NCBI GenBank assembly: GCA_036266975.1
Contig: DATAWZ010000245.1
Span: 1 to 15,298 of the forward strand
From: DATAWZ01 sp036266975
GTDB taxonomy: Bacteria > Actinomycetota > Thermoleophilia > Solirubrobacterales > Solirubrobacteraceae
Length of the DNA stretch: 15,298 bases
Direction of reading: 5' to 3'
Part shown: piece by piece, positions 7,170-13,702 of the stretch
Position numbering within the stretch: position 1 is the stretch's first letter
Layout of the letters: every line of letters begins with the position of its first letter
Made by a program: the position numbers and the translations under genes
Notes under the pieces: generated by a model
What the model saw: only the letters and a program-made list of their open reading frames with translations
The model's database searches: none
Told to the model about the DNA's origin: nothing

Positions 7170-8393
7170 TCAGTCCATGCCGAGCGGGCCGTCGGCCTTG
7201 CCGGCGAGGAACTGCTGAACGAACGCGGTGTCGGAACCCAGGATCTCCTCGGTGATGCCTGCTTCGAGGACCCTACCGTGCCAGAGGATCGAGATGTGAT
7301 GGCTGATCCGGCGCGCGAGCGCGACGTTGTGCGTGATGACGAGCATCGTGCCGCCCACGCGCCCGTGCTGCTCGATCAGCAGGTCGGCGAGCAGCGACGT
7401 GCGCACCGGGTCCAGGCCCGAGTCGGGCTCGTCGCAGAGCACGATCGCCGGATCCATGGCCAGCGCGCGGGCCAGGCCGGCGCGCTTGCGCATCCCGCCC
7501 GAGAGCTGATGCGGAAGCAGGTCGACGGCATGGCCGAGCCCGACGCTCGCGAGGTGCTCGAGGACGACCTCCCGGATCTCGCGTTCGCCCAGGTCAGTGT
7601 GCTGGCGCAGCGGGAAGGCGACGTTGTCGTACACGGTCATCGTGGTGAACAGCGCGCCGTCCTGGAACATCACCCCGATCTCGGTGCGCAGCGCGAGCAT
7701 CTCCGAGCGGCTCATCCGGCTGTAGGGCCGGCCCCGGATCAGCACGTCGCCCGAGTCGGCGCGCAGCAGGCCGATGATGTGCTTGAGCAGCACGCTCTTG
7801 CCCGTCCCGGACGGTCCGAGCACGACCGCGATCGTGCCTTCCGGCACGGTCAGGTCAACGCCCGTGAGGACCCGATGGACGCCGAAGCTCTTGTGGAGGG
7901 CGCGCGTCTCGATGGCGAGCAGCGACGGGTCGAGCGCGGACCGGTCGGCGGCTGCGCCGCCCGTGCGTGCATGGTGGGCGCCGTTGCTCGTCGCCGGATG
8001 GCGGAGTGAGAGCAGGCGGCGCAGGATGGGATCGACCTCGAGGTACTTGCGCACCGGGCCGCGGGTGTGGGCGGTACCGCTGATCACCGCGGCCGGCATC
8101 GGAAGGTTTCCGCCCGCGAAACGGCGAGCGTCGGCCGACGCGAGCTCGATCTCGACCTCCGCGGGCTCGTCCGGCCCGGCGACGACCGGCGGGGTGCGGT
8201 CGAGCAGCAGCGTCGCGAGGGCGCCCTGTCCGGCGATCGCGAACCGCACGCTCGTGTGCGCATAGCTCAGCCGCGGCACCTCCGGCAGGCCGCTCGCGAG
8301 CGCGTCCTCGAGGAGGTTTCGCAGCGCGGGTGCCGGGGCGTCTTGCACGTTGGTGTCGAGTCCGGCCACGCGAGGTTCACCGACCGTCGGCAT
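7170..8393 (-). CDS. MCE-transporter ABC ATPase (Mkl/MlaF type) with N-terminal SCP2-like domain
   Basis: This 407-residue ATPase carries all expected motifs: Walker A GPSGTGKS at 193-200, Q-loop Gln 244 (MFQDGALF), signature LSGGM at 297-301, Walker B IVLCDE at 317-322 followed by the D-loop 'DSGLDP', and the switch His 355 (ITHN). 'MFQDGALF' and 'PLRQHTDL' are typical of the MlaF/Mkl branch that drives YrbE permeases. A plain Mkl ATPase needs about 250-350 residues. Here about 150 residues precede the ATPase domain, and residues about 48-128 look like a sterol-carrier-protein-2 (SCP2) fold: 'VRFAIAG', then 'AEVEIELASADARRFAGGNLP', then 'AAVISGTAHTRGPVRKYLEV'. A disordered linker (about 131-155) follows. 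The ATG overlaps the tetR stop by one base (TGATG), implying coupled translation. The ATPase call is certain; the SCP2 call rests on pattern recognition. Confidence 0.96.
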   Translation of the reverse strand: MPTVGEPRVAGLDTNVQDAPAPALRNLLEDALASGLPEVPRLSYAHTSVRFAIAGQGALATLLLDRTPPVVAGPDEPAEVEIELASADARRFAGGNLPMPAAVISGTAHTRGPVRKYLEVDPILRRLLSLRHPATSNGAHHARTGGAAADRSALDPSLLAIETRALHKSFGVHRVLTGVDLTVPEGTIAVVLGPSGTGKSVLLKHIIGLLRADSGDVLIRGRPYSRMSRSEMLALRTEIGVMFQDGALFTTMTVYDNVAFPLRQHTDLGEREIREVVLEHLASVGLGHAVDLLPHQLSGGMRKRAGLARALAMDPAIVLCDEPDSGLDPVRTSLLADLLIEQHGRVGGTMLVITHNVALARRISHHISILWHGRVLEAGITEEILGSDTAFVQQFLAGKADGPLGMD

Positions 8394-9049
8394 CAGTCGG
8401 TCGCATGGGTGGCGGCGTCGAGCGCCGGGAGCTCTCGGGTGGCGACGGCGTGCGCGTCCTCGGGGGTGAGCCCGACCGCACGCAGCACGCCCTCGGCGTG
8501 GAGCGTGTCGACGTCGCCCTCGTAGCGACCGTCGAGGATTGCCCGCATGACGGCGAGCGTGCTGCCGATGATCGCGATCAGTGCGAGGTGGGGGTCGGCG
8601 ACCTGGAAGCGGCCGGCGTCGATGCCGCGGCTGATCGCGCCGAGCGCGTAGGGTAGGACGGCGCGCTCGAACTGGGCGTCGGCGCGGTCCAGGTTGACGA
8701 GCAGCGAGGCGAGCTCGGCGTTCTCGGCGACGAGCCGGACGTAGCTGCGCGCCGCGAAGCTCACCGCCTCAGCGGGGTCCTCGAGCCCCGCCATCGTCGC
8801 CTCGATCGCCTCGGCCATCGCTTCGATGGTGTCGGCGACGACCTCGGCAACGAGGTCGTCCTTGGACTCGAAGTGGTTGTAGAAGGACCCGAGCGCGACG
8901 TCGGCGCGCTCGGTGATCTCGGAGATCCGCAGTCCTTCGACGCCCTTCTCGGCGATCAGTGTCCGCGCAGCGTCGGTGAGCTTCCGGCGCGTGCGCGCTC
9001 GCTGACGCGCGCTGCGCGTCCGACGCTCTTGGCTCACCTCTGTGCTCAT
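8393..9049 (-). CDS. TetR-family transcriptional regulator
   Basis: This 218-residue protein has an N-terminal TetR helix-turn-helix at about residues 20-68 ('RRKLTDAARTLIAEKGVEGLRISEITERADVALGSFYNHFESKDDLVAEV' covers it in outline; the recognition helix is around LGSFYNHF at 53-60). A helical ligand-binding and dimerisation domain makes up the remainder. The ATG at 9049 is chosen because AGAGGG lies 6 bases before it; an in-frame ATG at 9073 would fall in the -10 region of its own promoter. It is the first gene of the leftward operon and faces a second operon across 79 bases holding palindromic sites. It therefore most likely represses itself, the mce genes and the divergent enzyme operon until a lipid-like ligand binds. 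The ligand is unknown. Confidence 0.94.
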   Translation of the reverse strand: MSTEVSQERRTRSARQRARTRRKLTDAARTLIAEKGVEGLRISEITERADVALGSFYNHFESKDDLVAEVVADTIEAMAEAIEATMAGLEDPAEAVSFAARSYVRLVAENAELASLLVNLDRADAQFERAVLPYALGAISRGIDAGRFQVADPHLALIAIIGSTLAVMRAILDGRYEGDVDTLHAEGVLRAVGLTPEDAHAVATRELPALDAATHATD

Positions 9050-9055
9050 CCCGAT

Positions 9056-9061
9056 CCCTCT
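9056..9061 (-). promoter_or_regulatory. Ribosome-binding site of the TetR gene
   Basis: The minus strand reads AGAGGG, 6 bases before the ATG at 9049. It fixes the start at 9049; the alternative ATG at 9073 has no such site. Confidence 0.6.
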
Positions 9062-9065
9062 GGGC

Positions 9066-9097
9066 TGAATCATATTTCAGAATTGAAAAAGATTTCA
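9066..9097. promoter_or_regulatory. Putative TetR operator: four half-sites with 4-base spacing
   Basis: On the plus strand four pentamers of alternating orientation occur at a strict 9-base period: TGAAT (9066-9070), TTTCA (9075-9079), TGAAA (9084-9088) and TTTCA (9093-9097), separated by CATA, GAAT and AAGA. This gives two 14-base palindromes of the form TGAAW-N4-TTTCA, 18 bases centre to centre, plus a reversed TTTCA-N4-TGAAA in the middle. The array overlaps the core promoters of both operons. It is AT-rich in an otherwise very GC-rich window and sits next to a tetR gene, as expected for an autoregulated divergent operator. The match is read directly; binding by this TetR protein is inferred. 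Confidence 0.7.
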
Positions 9098-9098
9098 A
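9069..9098 (-). promoter_or_regulatory. Promoter of the leftward tetR-mce operon
   Basis: The minus strand carries a -35 TTGAAA (9098-9093) and a -10 TATGAT (9074-9069) separated by 18 bases. Each matches the sigma-70-type consensus at five of six positions. Transcription would begin near 9062, leaving a leader of about a dozen bases that includes the AGAGGG ribosome-binding site. Both boxes overlap the TGAAA/TTTCA half-sites, consistent with repression by occlusion. Confidence 0.6.
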
Positions 9099-9111
9099 CC
9101 CTGTGTATTCT
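9083..9111 (+). promoter_or_regulatory. Promoter of the rightward enzyme operon
   Basis: A -35 TTGAAA (9083-9088) and a -10 TATTCT (9106-9111) are separated by exactly 17 bases, the ideal spacing. Transcription would start around 9118, just before GGAG (9120-9123) and the ATG at 9129. The -35 box contains one of the operator half-sites, so a protein bound there would block this promoter as well as the opposing one. Confidence 0.6.
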
Positions 9112-9128
9112 GGCCCCCCGGAGAGCTG

Positions 9129-10169
9129 ATGGGGATCGCAACGCACCCTGCAGAGACCGACCTGTGGCTGCCGCTGCCGAGCGGCGAGCACTGGGATCCG
9201 TGGACCATCCACACCCACTACTTCGGATGCAGCATCCCCGAGGCCGAACTCGGCGCGTTCATCTACCTGCGCTATCAGCCGGCGTTCCCGCTCTCGCAGG
9301 GCGGCGTGTGCATCTTTCGCGGCGTGGAGAACCTCAGCGTCGGCGATCTCGCGTTCGTCGACTACCGCAACACGATGCCCTGGCCGGCGATCGACGGCAA
9401 CGTGATCACCAGCGCGAACGGCCTGCGGATCGAGTTCCTGCGACCCGGCCACAGCGTGCACCTGACCTTCCAGGGTGCGGGCGCCTCGTTCGATCTGGTG
9501 CAGGAGGCGGTGACGCCGCTGCTCGCGCGCGGCCACGTGATGCCCGGCGAGGAGCGCGACAGCGACCCGGCCCTCGCGCCGGGCGGCAGCGAGCAGTTCA
9601 TGCACGTCGCTGGCGAGCTCGTGCTCGGGGGCGAGCGTTACGAGGTCGACTGCTTCGCGCCCCGTGACCGCTCCTGGCGGCAGGTGCGCACCGAGGCGCC
9701 AGGAGCCCCGGTGCCGCCGATCGGGTGGTCGCCGATGTGCTTCGACGGTGACCTGGTCTTCAACCAGGTCAGCTACGAGCCCGCCGACACCGAGCCCGCC
9801 TGGCTTGGGACCTACGACGTGCCCGCTGACCGCCCCTCTCACCACTTCGCGTGGGTGATCGAGGACGGCGCGACGCGCGACATCGTGCGCGTGCGGCGCG
9901 ACGTGCTCGAGCGCCATCCGACGCTGTACGCCGCCACGCGCCAGGAGATCGAGGCCGAGGACGAGGGTGGGCGGGTGTATCGGTTCAGCGGCCGTGCGCT
10001 GGCGATGGCGCCGATCCCGGCCTGGCCGAACGTCACCTTCCACGACAGCGTCTACCGCTGGGAGGACGAGCACGGGCGCGTCACGCACGCCACCTATCAG
10101 GAGATCTGGTTCGACGCTTACCAGCGTGCGATGCGGCGTGGCCGCGCCGGCGCGGCGGTCCCGCGATGA
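9129..10169 (+). CDS. AttH/CrtC-like (lipocalin-fold hydratase/cyclase-like) protein, first paralogue
   Basis: This 346-residue soluble protein has no signal peptide or membrane helix. It is strand-rich and carries the segment 'MHVAGELVLGGERYEVDCFAPRDRSW' (about 158-183, RDRSW at 179-183). This resembles the conserved core of the AttH/CrtC/Svf1-like superfamily, two-domain lipocalin-like proteins that include carotenoid 1,2-hydratase and other enzymes acting on long hydrophobic molecules. The gene downstream has the same core, so the two are distant paralogues. Here the motif continues RDRSWRQVR where the paralogue has RDRSWGLRRW, so the pocket may differ. The ATG at 9129 follows GGAG by 5 bases and is the first gene after the divergent promoter. 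Actual chemistry is unknown; a structural or binding role is also possible. Confidence 0.8.
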   Translation: MGIATHPAETDLWLPLPSGEHWDPWTIHTHYFGCSIPEAELGAFIYLRYQPAFPLSQGGVCIFRGVENLSVGDLAFVDYRNTMPWPAIDGNVITSANGLRIEFLRPGHSVHLTFQGAGASFDLVQEAVTPLLARGHVMPGEERDSDPALAPGGSEQFMHVAGELVLGGERYEVDCFAPRDRSWRQVRTEAPGAPVPPIGWSPMCFDGDLVFNQVSYEPADTEPAWLGTYDVPADRPSHHFAWVIEDGATRDIVRVRRDVLERHPTLYAATRQEIEAEDEGGRVYRFSGRALAMAPIPAWPNVTFHDSVYRWEDEHGRVTHATYQEIWFDAYQRAMRRGRAGAAVPR

Positions 10170-11155
10170 CCTTCATCGAGCACACCGCCGCGGGCGACCT
10201 GCGCCAGCCGCCGACCGGCGAGGAGTGGTGGCAGGACAGCGCGTTCTGCGTCTTCCACGATCGTGACGCCGGGATCGGGGGCGTGATCCGCATCGGCCAC
10301 GAGCCCAATCACGCGGGTGGGATCGCGGCGTTGTGGTTCGGCTTGGTCACTCACGAGGGCACGCGCTTCCGGCGCAACACGACCAACCGTCTCGGGGACG
10401 CCGACCGCCTGGACGACGGCTTCGGCGCACTCGACGGCCGCTACCGCATCCTCTCGACCGGGGATTCGCTGCGTTACCGGATCGACGACGATGGATGCGC
10501 CGCCGACCTCGTCGTCGTCGACTTTCACCCCCGCATCGACTTCTTTCCGCCCGACTCGGGCTCGCTCGGGGATGACTTCGCCTCCGCTCACTTCGAGGCG
10601 TCCGGGCGCATCACCGGCACGATCGAGCTCGACGGCCGGACCTACAGCGTCGACGGCCTGTGCCATCGCGACCGCAGCTGGGGACTGCGGCGGTGGGACA
10701 CGCTGCTCAACCACCGATGGGTCCCGGGCACCATCGGGCCCGAGCTGTCGTTCGGGCTGATCTGTTGGCACGCCGTTGACGGCACGTTGCGGCGCTTCGG
10801 CTACGTCATGCGTGACGGCGAGATCACCCACGCCGAGGACGTCGATGTCGTGGTCGCCCTCGAACCCGACGGCACGAGCAACCGCGGCGGCACCGCGACG
10901 TGGATGCTGCCCGATGATGACCCGCTGGTCATCGAGTGCCGGCCGGTCGATGCGGTCGTGTTCGAGCACCACAACGTCGGCGACGTCGACACGCTGTGCG
11001 AGATCGAGATCGACGGGCGTCCGGGGTTCTGCGATCTGGAGATGTCCACCAACCCGCGCGCCGGCAGCGGGCCGATCACCGCCGCCGTTCGCGCGACGAA
11101 CGTCGACGGGCTGAGCCGGCGCGAACCCGCGCCGATGCGAACAGGAGGAGTCTGA
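10166..11155 (+). CDS. AttH/CrtC-like (lipocalin-fold hydratase/cyclase-like) protein, second paralogue
   Basis: This 329-residue strand-rich soluble protein starts at the ATG at 10166, overlapping the previous stop by 4 bases; the longer open frame to the left is out of context and was rejected. It carries the same core as its neighbour in a more canonical form: 'HFEASGRITGTIELDGRTY', then GLCHRDRSWGLRRWD (about 164-178, RDRSW at 168-172). Two beta-rich halves are apparent: an N-terminal domain ending around 145, and a C-terminal domain with 'FGLICWHAVDGTLRRFGYVMRDGEI'. Relatives include carotenoid hydratase-like and AttH-like proteins that bind or transform isoprenoids and lipids. Its position beside an FAD desaturase-like enzyme and an MCE transporter supports a lipid or terpenoid role. 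Substrate and reaction are not determined. Confidence 0.8.
   Translation: MTFIEHTAAGDLRQPPTGEEWWQDSAFCVFHDRDAGIGGVIRIGHEPNHAGGIAALWFGLVTHEGTRFRRNTTNRLGDADRLDDGFGALDGRYRILSTGDSLRYRIDDDGCAADLVVVDFHPRIDFFPPDSGSLGDDFASAHFEASGRITGTIELDGRTYSVDGLCHRDRSWGLRRWDTLLNHRWVPGTIGPELSFGLICWHAVDGTLRRFGYVMRDGEITHAEDVDVVVALEPDGTSNRGGTATWMLPDDDPLVIECRPVDAVVFEHHNVGDVDTLCEIEIDGRPGFCDLEMSTNPRAGSGPITAAVRATNVDGLSRREPAPMRTGGV
11143..11148 (+). promoter_or_regulatory. Ribosome-binding site for the GTG-started membrane protein
   Basis: AGGAGG lies within the end of the preceding gene, 9 bases before the GTG at 11158. It supports this GTG over an in-frame ATG (codon 17 of the chosen protein) that has no such site. Confidence 0.65.
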
Positions 11156-11157
11156 CC

Positions 11158-11991
11158 GTGCATTCCCTGCTGGCCTCGCTGCCGCAGCCGCCATACGGCT
11201 TCAAGATGTCTGGAGCGCAGAGTTGGTTCACCGTGATCCAGATCGTTCTCGCCGGCGGGATGCTCCTGTACGCGATCCGCGAAGCGCTGCGCGGGCGCGG
11301 CCCCCTCTTCCTGTACTGCCTGATCGGCGGCGCGATCTCCGTGCTCTTCGAGCCGATCGTCGACGTGCTCGGCCAGTGCTATCTGCCCGCGCGGGGGCAA
11401 TGGCACGCGTTCACGCTCATCGGCCGACCGATCCCGCTGATGATGCCGTTCGTCTACTGCTGGTTCGTCGGCGGCCAGGGATACCTCTTCTACCGAATCT
11501 TCAAGCGCGGCATCGACCGCCGCCAGCTGTTCCAGCTGTGGGCGCTCGTGTTCGTCGTCAATGTCGCGCTCGAGACCCCCGGGCTCGTCGCCAACGTCTA
11601 CACCTACTACGGGCACCAGCCGATGAACATCTGGGGCTTCCCGCTGTGGTGGGGCTTTGTCAACCCGCTCATGCCGATGCTCGCGGGCGCCGTGCTCTAC
11701 CGCCTCGAGCCCGAGCTGCGTCGCCCTTGGGCGCTGCTCGCGGCGATCCCGCTGATTCCGATGGCCGACGGCGTCGCCAACGCCGCCATCGGCTGGCCGG
11801 TGTGGGCGGGGCTCAACACCGACACCGGCTACGTGGGGCCATGGATCGCCGCCTTCGTGGCGCTCGGCCTGGCGGCGCTCGTGGTGTGGATGCTCTCGCT
11901 GCTCGCCGCGCGCCCGAGCGAGGCGCCGGCACGCGCGGAGGCGCCGATACCGGCCTCGGTCGCGATACCCAGCGTTCCTGCGCGTGCCTAA
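11158..11991 (+). CDS. Seven-helix membrane protein, possibly AveC-like family
   Basis: This 277-residue protein has about seven hydrophobic segments (near 23-41, 49-69, 93-113, 125-145, 162-182, 191-211 and 228-250) and an Ala/Pro-rich cytoplasmic-type tail from 252. Polar residues sit inside or next to helices: 'FEPIVDVLGQCYLP' (64-77), 'QWHAFTLIGRPIP' (81-93) and 'ALETPGL' (137-143). The E-P-x-x-D, G-R-x-I-P and E-x-P features and the length remind me of the AveC-like (spirocyclase) family of actinobacteria, but I recognise this only loosely. A membrane-bound carotenoid or lipid hydratase is an alternative. The GTG at 11158 is two bases after the preceding stop and has a strong AGGAGG. Co-transcription with AttH/CrtC-like and desaturase-like genes suggests an enzyme acting on a membrane-dissolved substrate. 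Confidence 0.85.
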   Translation: MHSLLASLPQPPYGFKMSGAQSWFTVIQIVLAGGMLLYAIREALRGRGPLFLYCLIGGAISVLFEPIVDVLGQCYLPARGQWHAFTLIGRPIPLMMPFVYCWFVGGQGYLFYRIFKRGIDRRQLFQLWALVFVVNVALETPGLVANVYTYYGHQPMNIWGFPLWWGFVNPLMPMLAGAVLYRLEPELRRPWALLAAIPLIPMADGVANAAIGWPVWAGLNTDTGYVGPWIAAFVALGLAALVVWMLSLLAARPSEAPARAEAPIPASVAIPSVPARA

Positions 11992-11996
11992 GGAGG
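11990..11996 (+). promoter_or_regulatory. Ribosome-binding site of the FAD oxidoreductase
   Basis: AAGGAGG overlaps the TAA stop of the membrane-protein gene and lies 5 bases before the ATG at 12002. It decides that start over the in-frame GTG at 11984. Confidence 0.75.
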
Positions 11997-12001
11997 CCGA
12001 T

Positions 12002-13702
12002 ATGCAACACAACGGCAACGGCCATCGCCCCGCGGGGCCCGAGGTCATCGTCGTCGGCGCGGGCCACAACGGCCTGACCGCGGCGTGCTATCTGGCCCGA
12101 GCGGGGCTGGACGTGCTCGTCGTCGAGGCCTCGCCGACCGTCGGGGGCATGACCTCGACCAACGCGCTCCTCCCGGAGGCCCCGGAGCACCTGTTCAACG
12201 AGGGCGCGATCCACGCCACCGGCGTGTTTCGCGCCTCGCCGATCGCCGGCGACCTGCAGCTGCGCCGCTACGGCCTGCGCGAGCTGATCGTCGATCCCGT
12301 CCACGTGCAACTCGGCCCCGACGGCGAGTCGATCGCCTACTGGCGCGACCGCCGCCGCACGATCGCGGATATCCGGCGCCTGTCCCCGCGCGACGCACGG
12401 GCGTGGGAGGAGCTCTCCGAGATGCTCGACGCTGCGCTGGGAATCCTGCTGCCGTACATGAACAGCCACCCCACGCGACCGCTCTCGCGTGAGCTGTTGC
12501 GCGGGCTGGCACGTGTCGCGCGCCGGCGGGCGCTGATCGAGCCGCTGCTGCGGCTCGGCGTGGCGCCGCACGCCGAATACATCGACGAGCACTTCGAGCA
12601 CCCGCTGACCCGCGGCATCCTCGCCACGGCGGCGGCATTCCTGCGCATGACCCTCGACGCGACGGCGTGGCCGCTGATCTACATGGGCCTGCTCCAGAAC
12701 GTGCACTCGGCGATGTTCGAGGGCGGCACCGGCGCGCTGCCGGCGTCGCTGCAGCGCTGTCTGGAGGCCCACGGCGGGCGCGTGCGCACCTCGGCGCCCG
12801 TCGAGGAGTTCGTCATGCGCGCCGGGCGAGTGGCCGGTGTGCGTCTCGTCGGCGGCGAGGAGCTGCTCGCGAGCGAGGCGGTGGTGACGACCTGCAACCC
12901 GAAGGTGACGCTGACCCAGCTGCTCCCCGAGGGCCAGCTCACGCGCGCGATGCGCAAGCGCGCCGAGGGGATCCCGACGGCGCTCGCCAAGGCGACCTCG
13001 CTGAAGATCAACCTCGCGCTCGGCGGCCGGCTCTCGTTGGGGCGGCACGAACGCGAGCGCGGCGACGGCCTGGACCTACGCCGCCCGTTGATCGGCTGGC
13101 ACACCCTCGAGCAGCACGTCGCTGGTTGGGAGGCGGTGAGCCGCGACGACTGGCCCGATCCGGTGCCGCTCGGGTGCTGCACGATCCCCAGCGCGACCGA
13201 CCCCACGCAGGCCCCCGAGGGCCAGGACACGTTCTGGCTCTGGTCGGGGGTCCTGCCCGTGCACCCACGCGAGCCGTGGGAGCAGGCGCGCGAACGGGTG
13301 ACCAAGCAGGTGCTCGACGACGCGGCCCTGTACTACGAGGGACTCGATCGGCTCGAGATCGGCCGCTCGGTGCTGGGCGGCCCCGACCTGGAGGCGCGCT
13401 TCAACGCGCCCGACGGCAACGTCTACCACGTCGACCCGCTGCTGATGCGCTTCGGGCCGCTGCGCCCGGCGATGGGCTTCGGGACCTACCGCACGCCGGT
13501 GCCCGGGCTGTACCTGAGCGGGGCGGGCACGCACCCGACCGGCGGGCTGTGCGGACTGCCCGGCAAGTTCGCCGCCGAGACCGTGCTCCGCGAGGGCCGC
13601 AGCGGCGGCCGCTCGCCGTTGCGCCGCTTGGTCCGCAGCTCGTCGGACGGGGCGTCGGCGAACGGCAGCGCCGCGCGGCCGCAGGAGCCGGTCGCGAGGT
13701 GA
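12002..13702 (+). CDS. FAD-dependent oxidoreductase, phytoene desaturase/PYROXD2-like
   Basis: This 566-residue flavoprotein has a textbook dinucleotide-binding start: VIVVGAGHNGLTAACYLARAG with GAGHNG at 19-24, the ribose-binding Glu 42 in 'VLVVEA', then 'VGGMTST'. The C-terminal FAD motif is GLYLSGAGTHPTGGLCGLPG (about 502-521), followed by 'KFAAETVL'. The 'THPTGGLCGLPG' form points to the CrtI/PYROXD2 branch (carotenoid-desaturase-like). Members desaturate or isomerise polyenes or other hydrophobic substrates, though many are uncharacterised. The middle (about 150-330) is helical and probably forms the substrate pocket and membrane-facing surface. A basic, Ser/Ala-rich tail follows residue 530. 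The start ATG has AAGGAGG 5 bases upstream, and the stop overlaps the next gene by 4 bases. With neighbours of AttH/CrtC type, a terpenoid or long-chain lipid substrate is plausible but not proven. Confidence 0.92.
   Translation: MQHNGNGHRPAGPEVIVVGAGHNGLTAACYLARAGLDVLVVEASPTVGGMTSTNALLPEAPEHLFNEGAIHATGVFRASPIAGDLQLRRYGLRELIVDPVHVQLGPDGESIAYWRDRRRTIADIRRLSPRDARAWEELSEMLDAALGILLPYMNSHPTRPLSRELLRGLARVARRRALIEPLLRLGVAPHAEYIDEHFEHPLTRGILATAAAFLRMTLDATAWPLIYMGLLQNVHSAMFEGGTGALPASLQRCLEAHGGRVRTSAPVEEFVMRAGRVAGVRLVGGEELLASEAVVTTCNPKVTLTQLLPEGQLTRAMRKRAEGIPTALAKATSLKINLALGGRLSLGRHERERGDGLDLRRPLIGWHTLEQHVAGWEAVSRDDWPDPVPLGCCTIPSATDPTQAPEGQDTFWLWSGVLPVHPREPWEQARERVTKQVLDDAALYYEGLDRLEIGRSVLGGPDLEARFNAPDGNVYHVDPLLMRFGPLRPAMGFGTYRTPVPGLYLSGAGTHPTGGLCGLPGKFAAETVLREGRSGGRSPLRRLVRSSSDGASANGSAARPQEPVAR

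Noticed and set aside
5210..7255. Open frame of 681 codons on the plus strand
   Set aside because: It lies opposite three clear genes (two YrbE permeases and the LuxR regulator), is rich in Arg/Asp/Glu/His and matches no recognised domain. Such frames are by-products of GC-rich third positions.
9050..9073. Longer TetR start at ATG 9073
   Set aside because: This ATG lies within the likely -10 region and has no ribosome-binding site; the ATG at 9049 has AGAGGG 6 bases upstream.
9066..9097. Assignment of the operator to a named regulator type such as Bacillus FadR (TGAAT...ATTCA-like boxes)
   Set aside because: Only the short half-site is similar; spacing and length differ, so no specific regulator identity is claimed.
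11813..13048. Open frame of 411 codons on the minus strand
   Set aside because: It lies opposite the FAD oxidoreductase and is Arg/His/Gln-rich without a recognisable domain.
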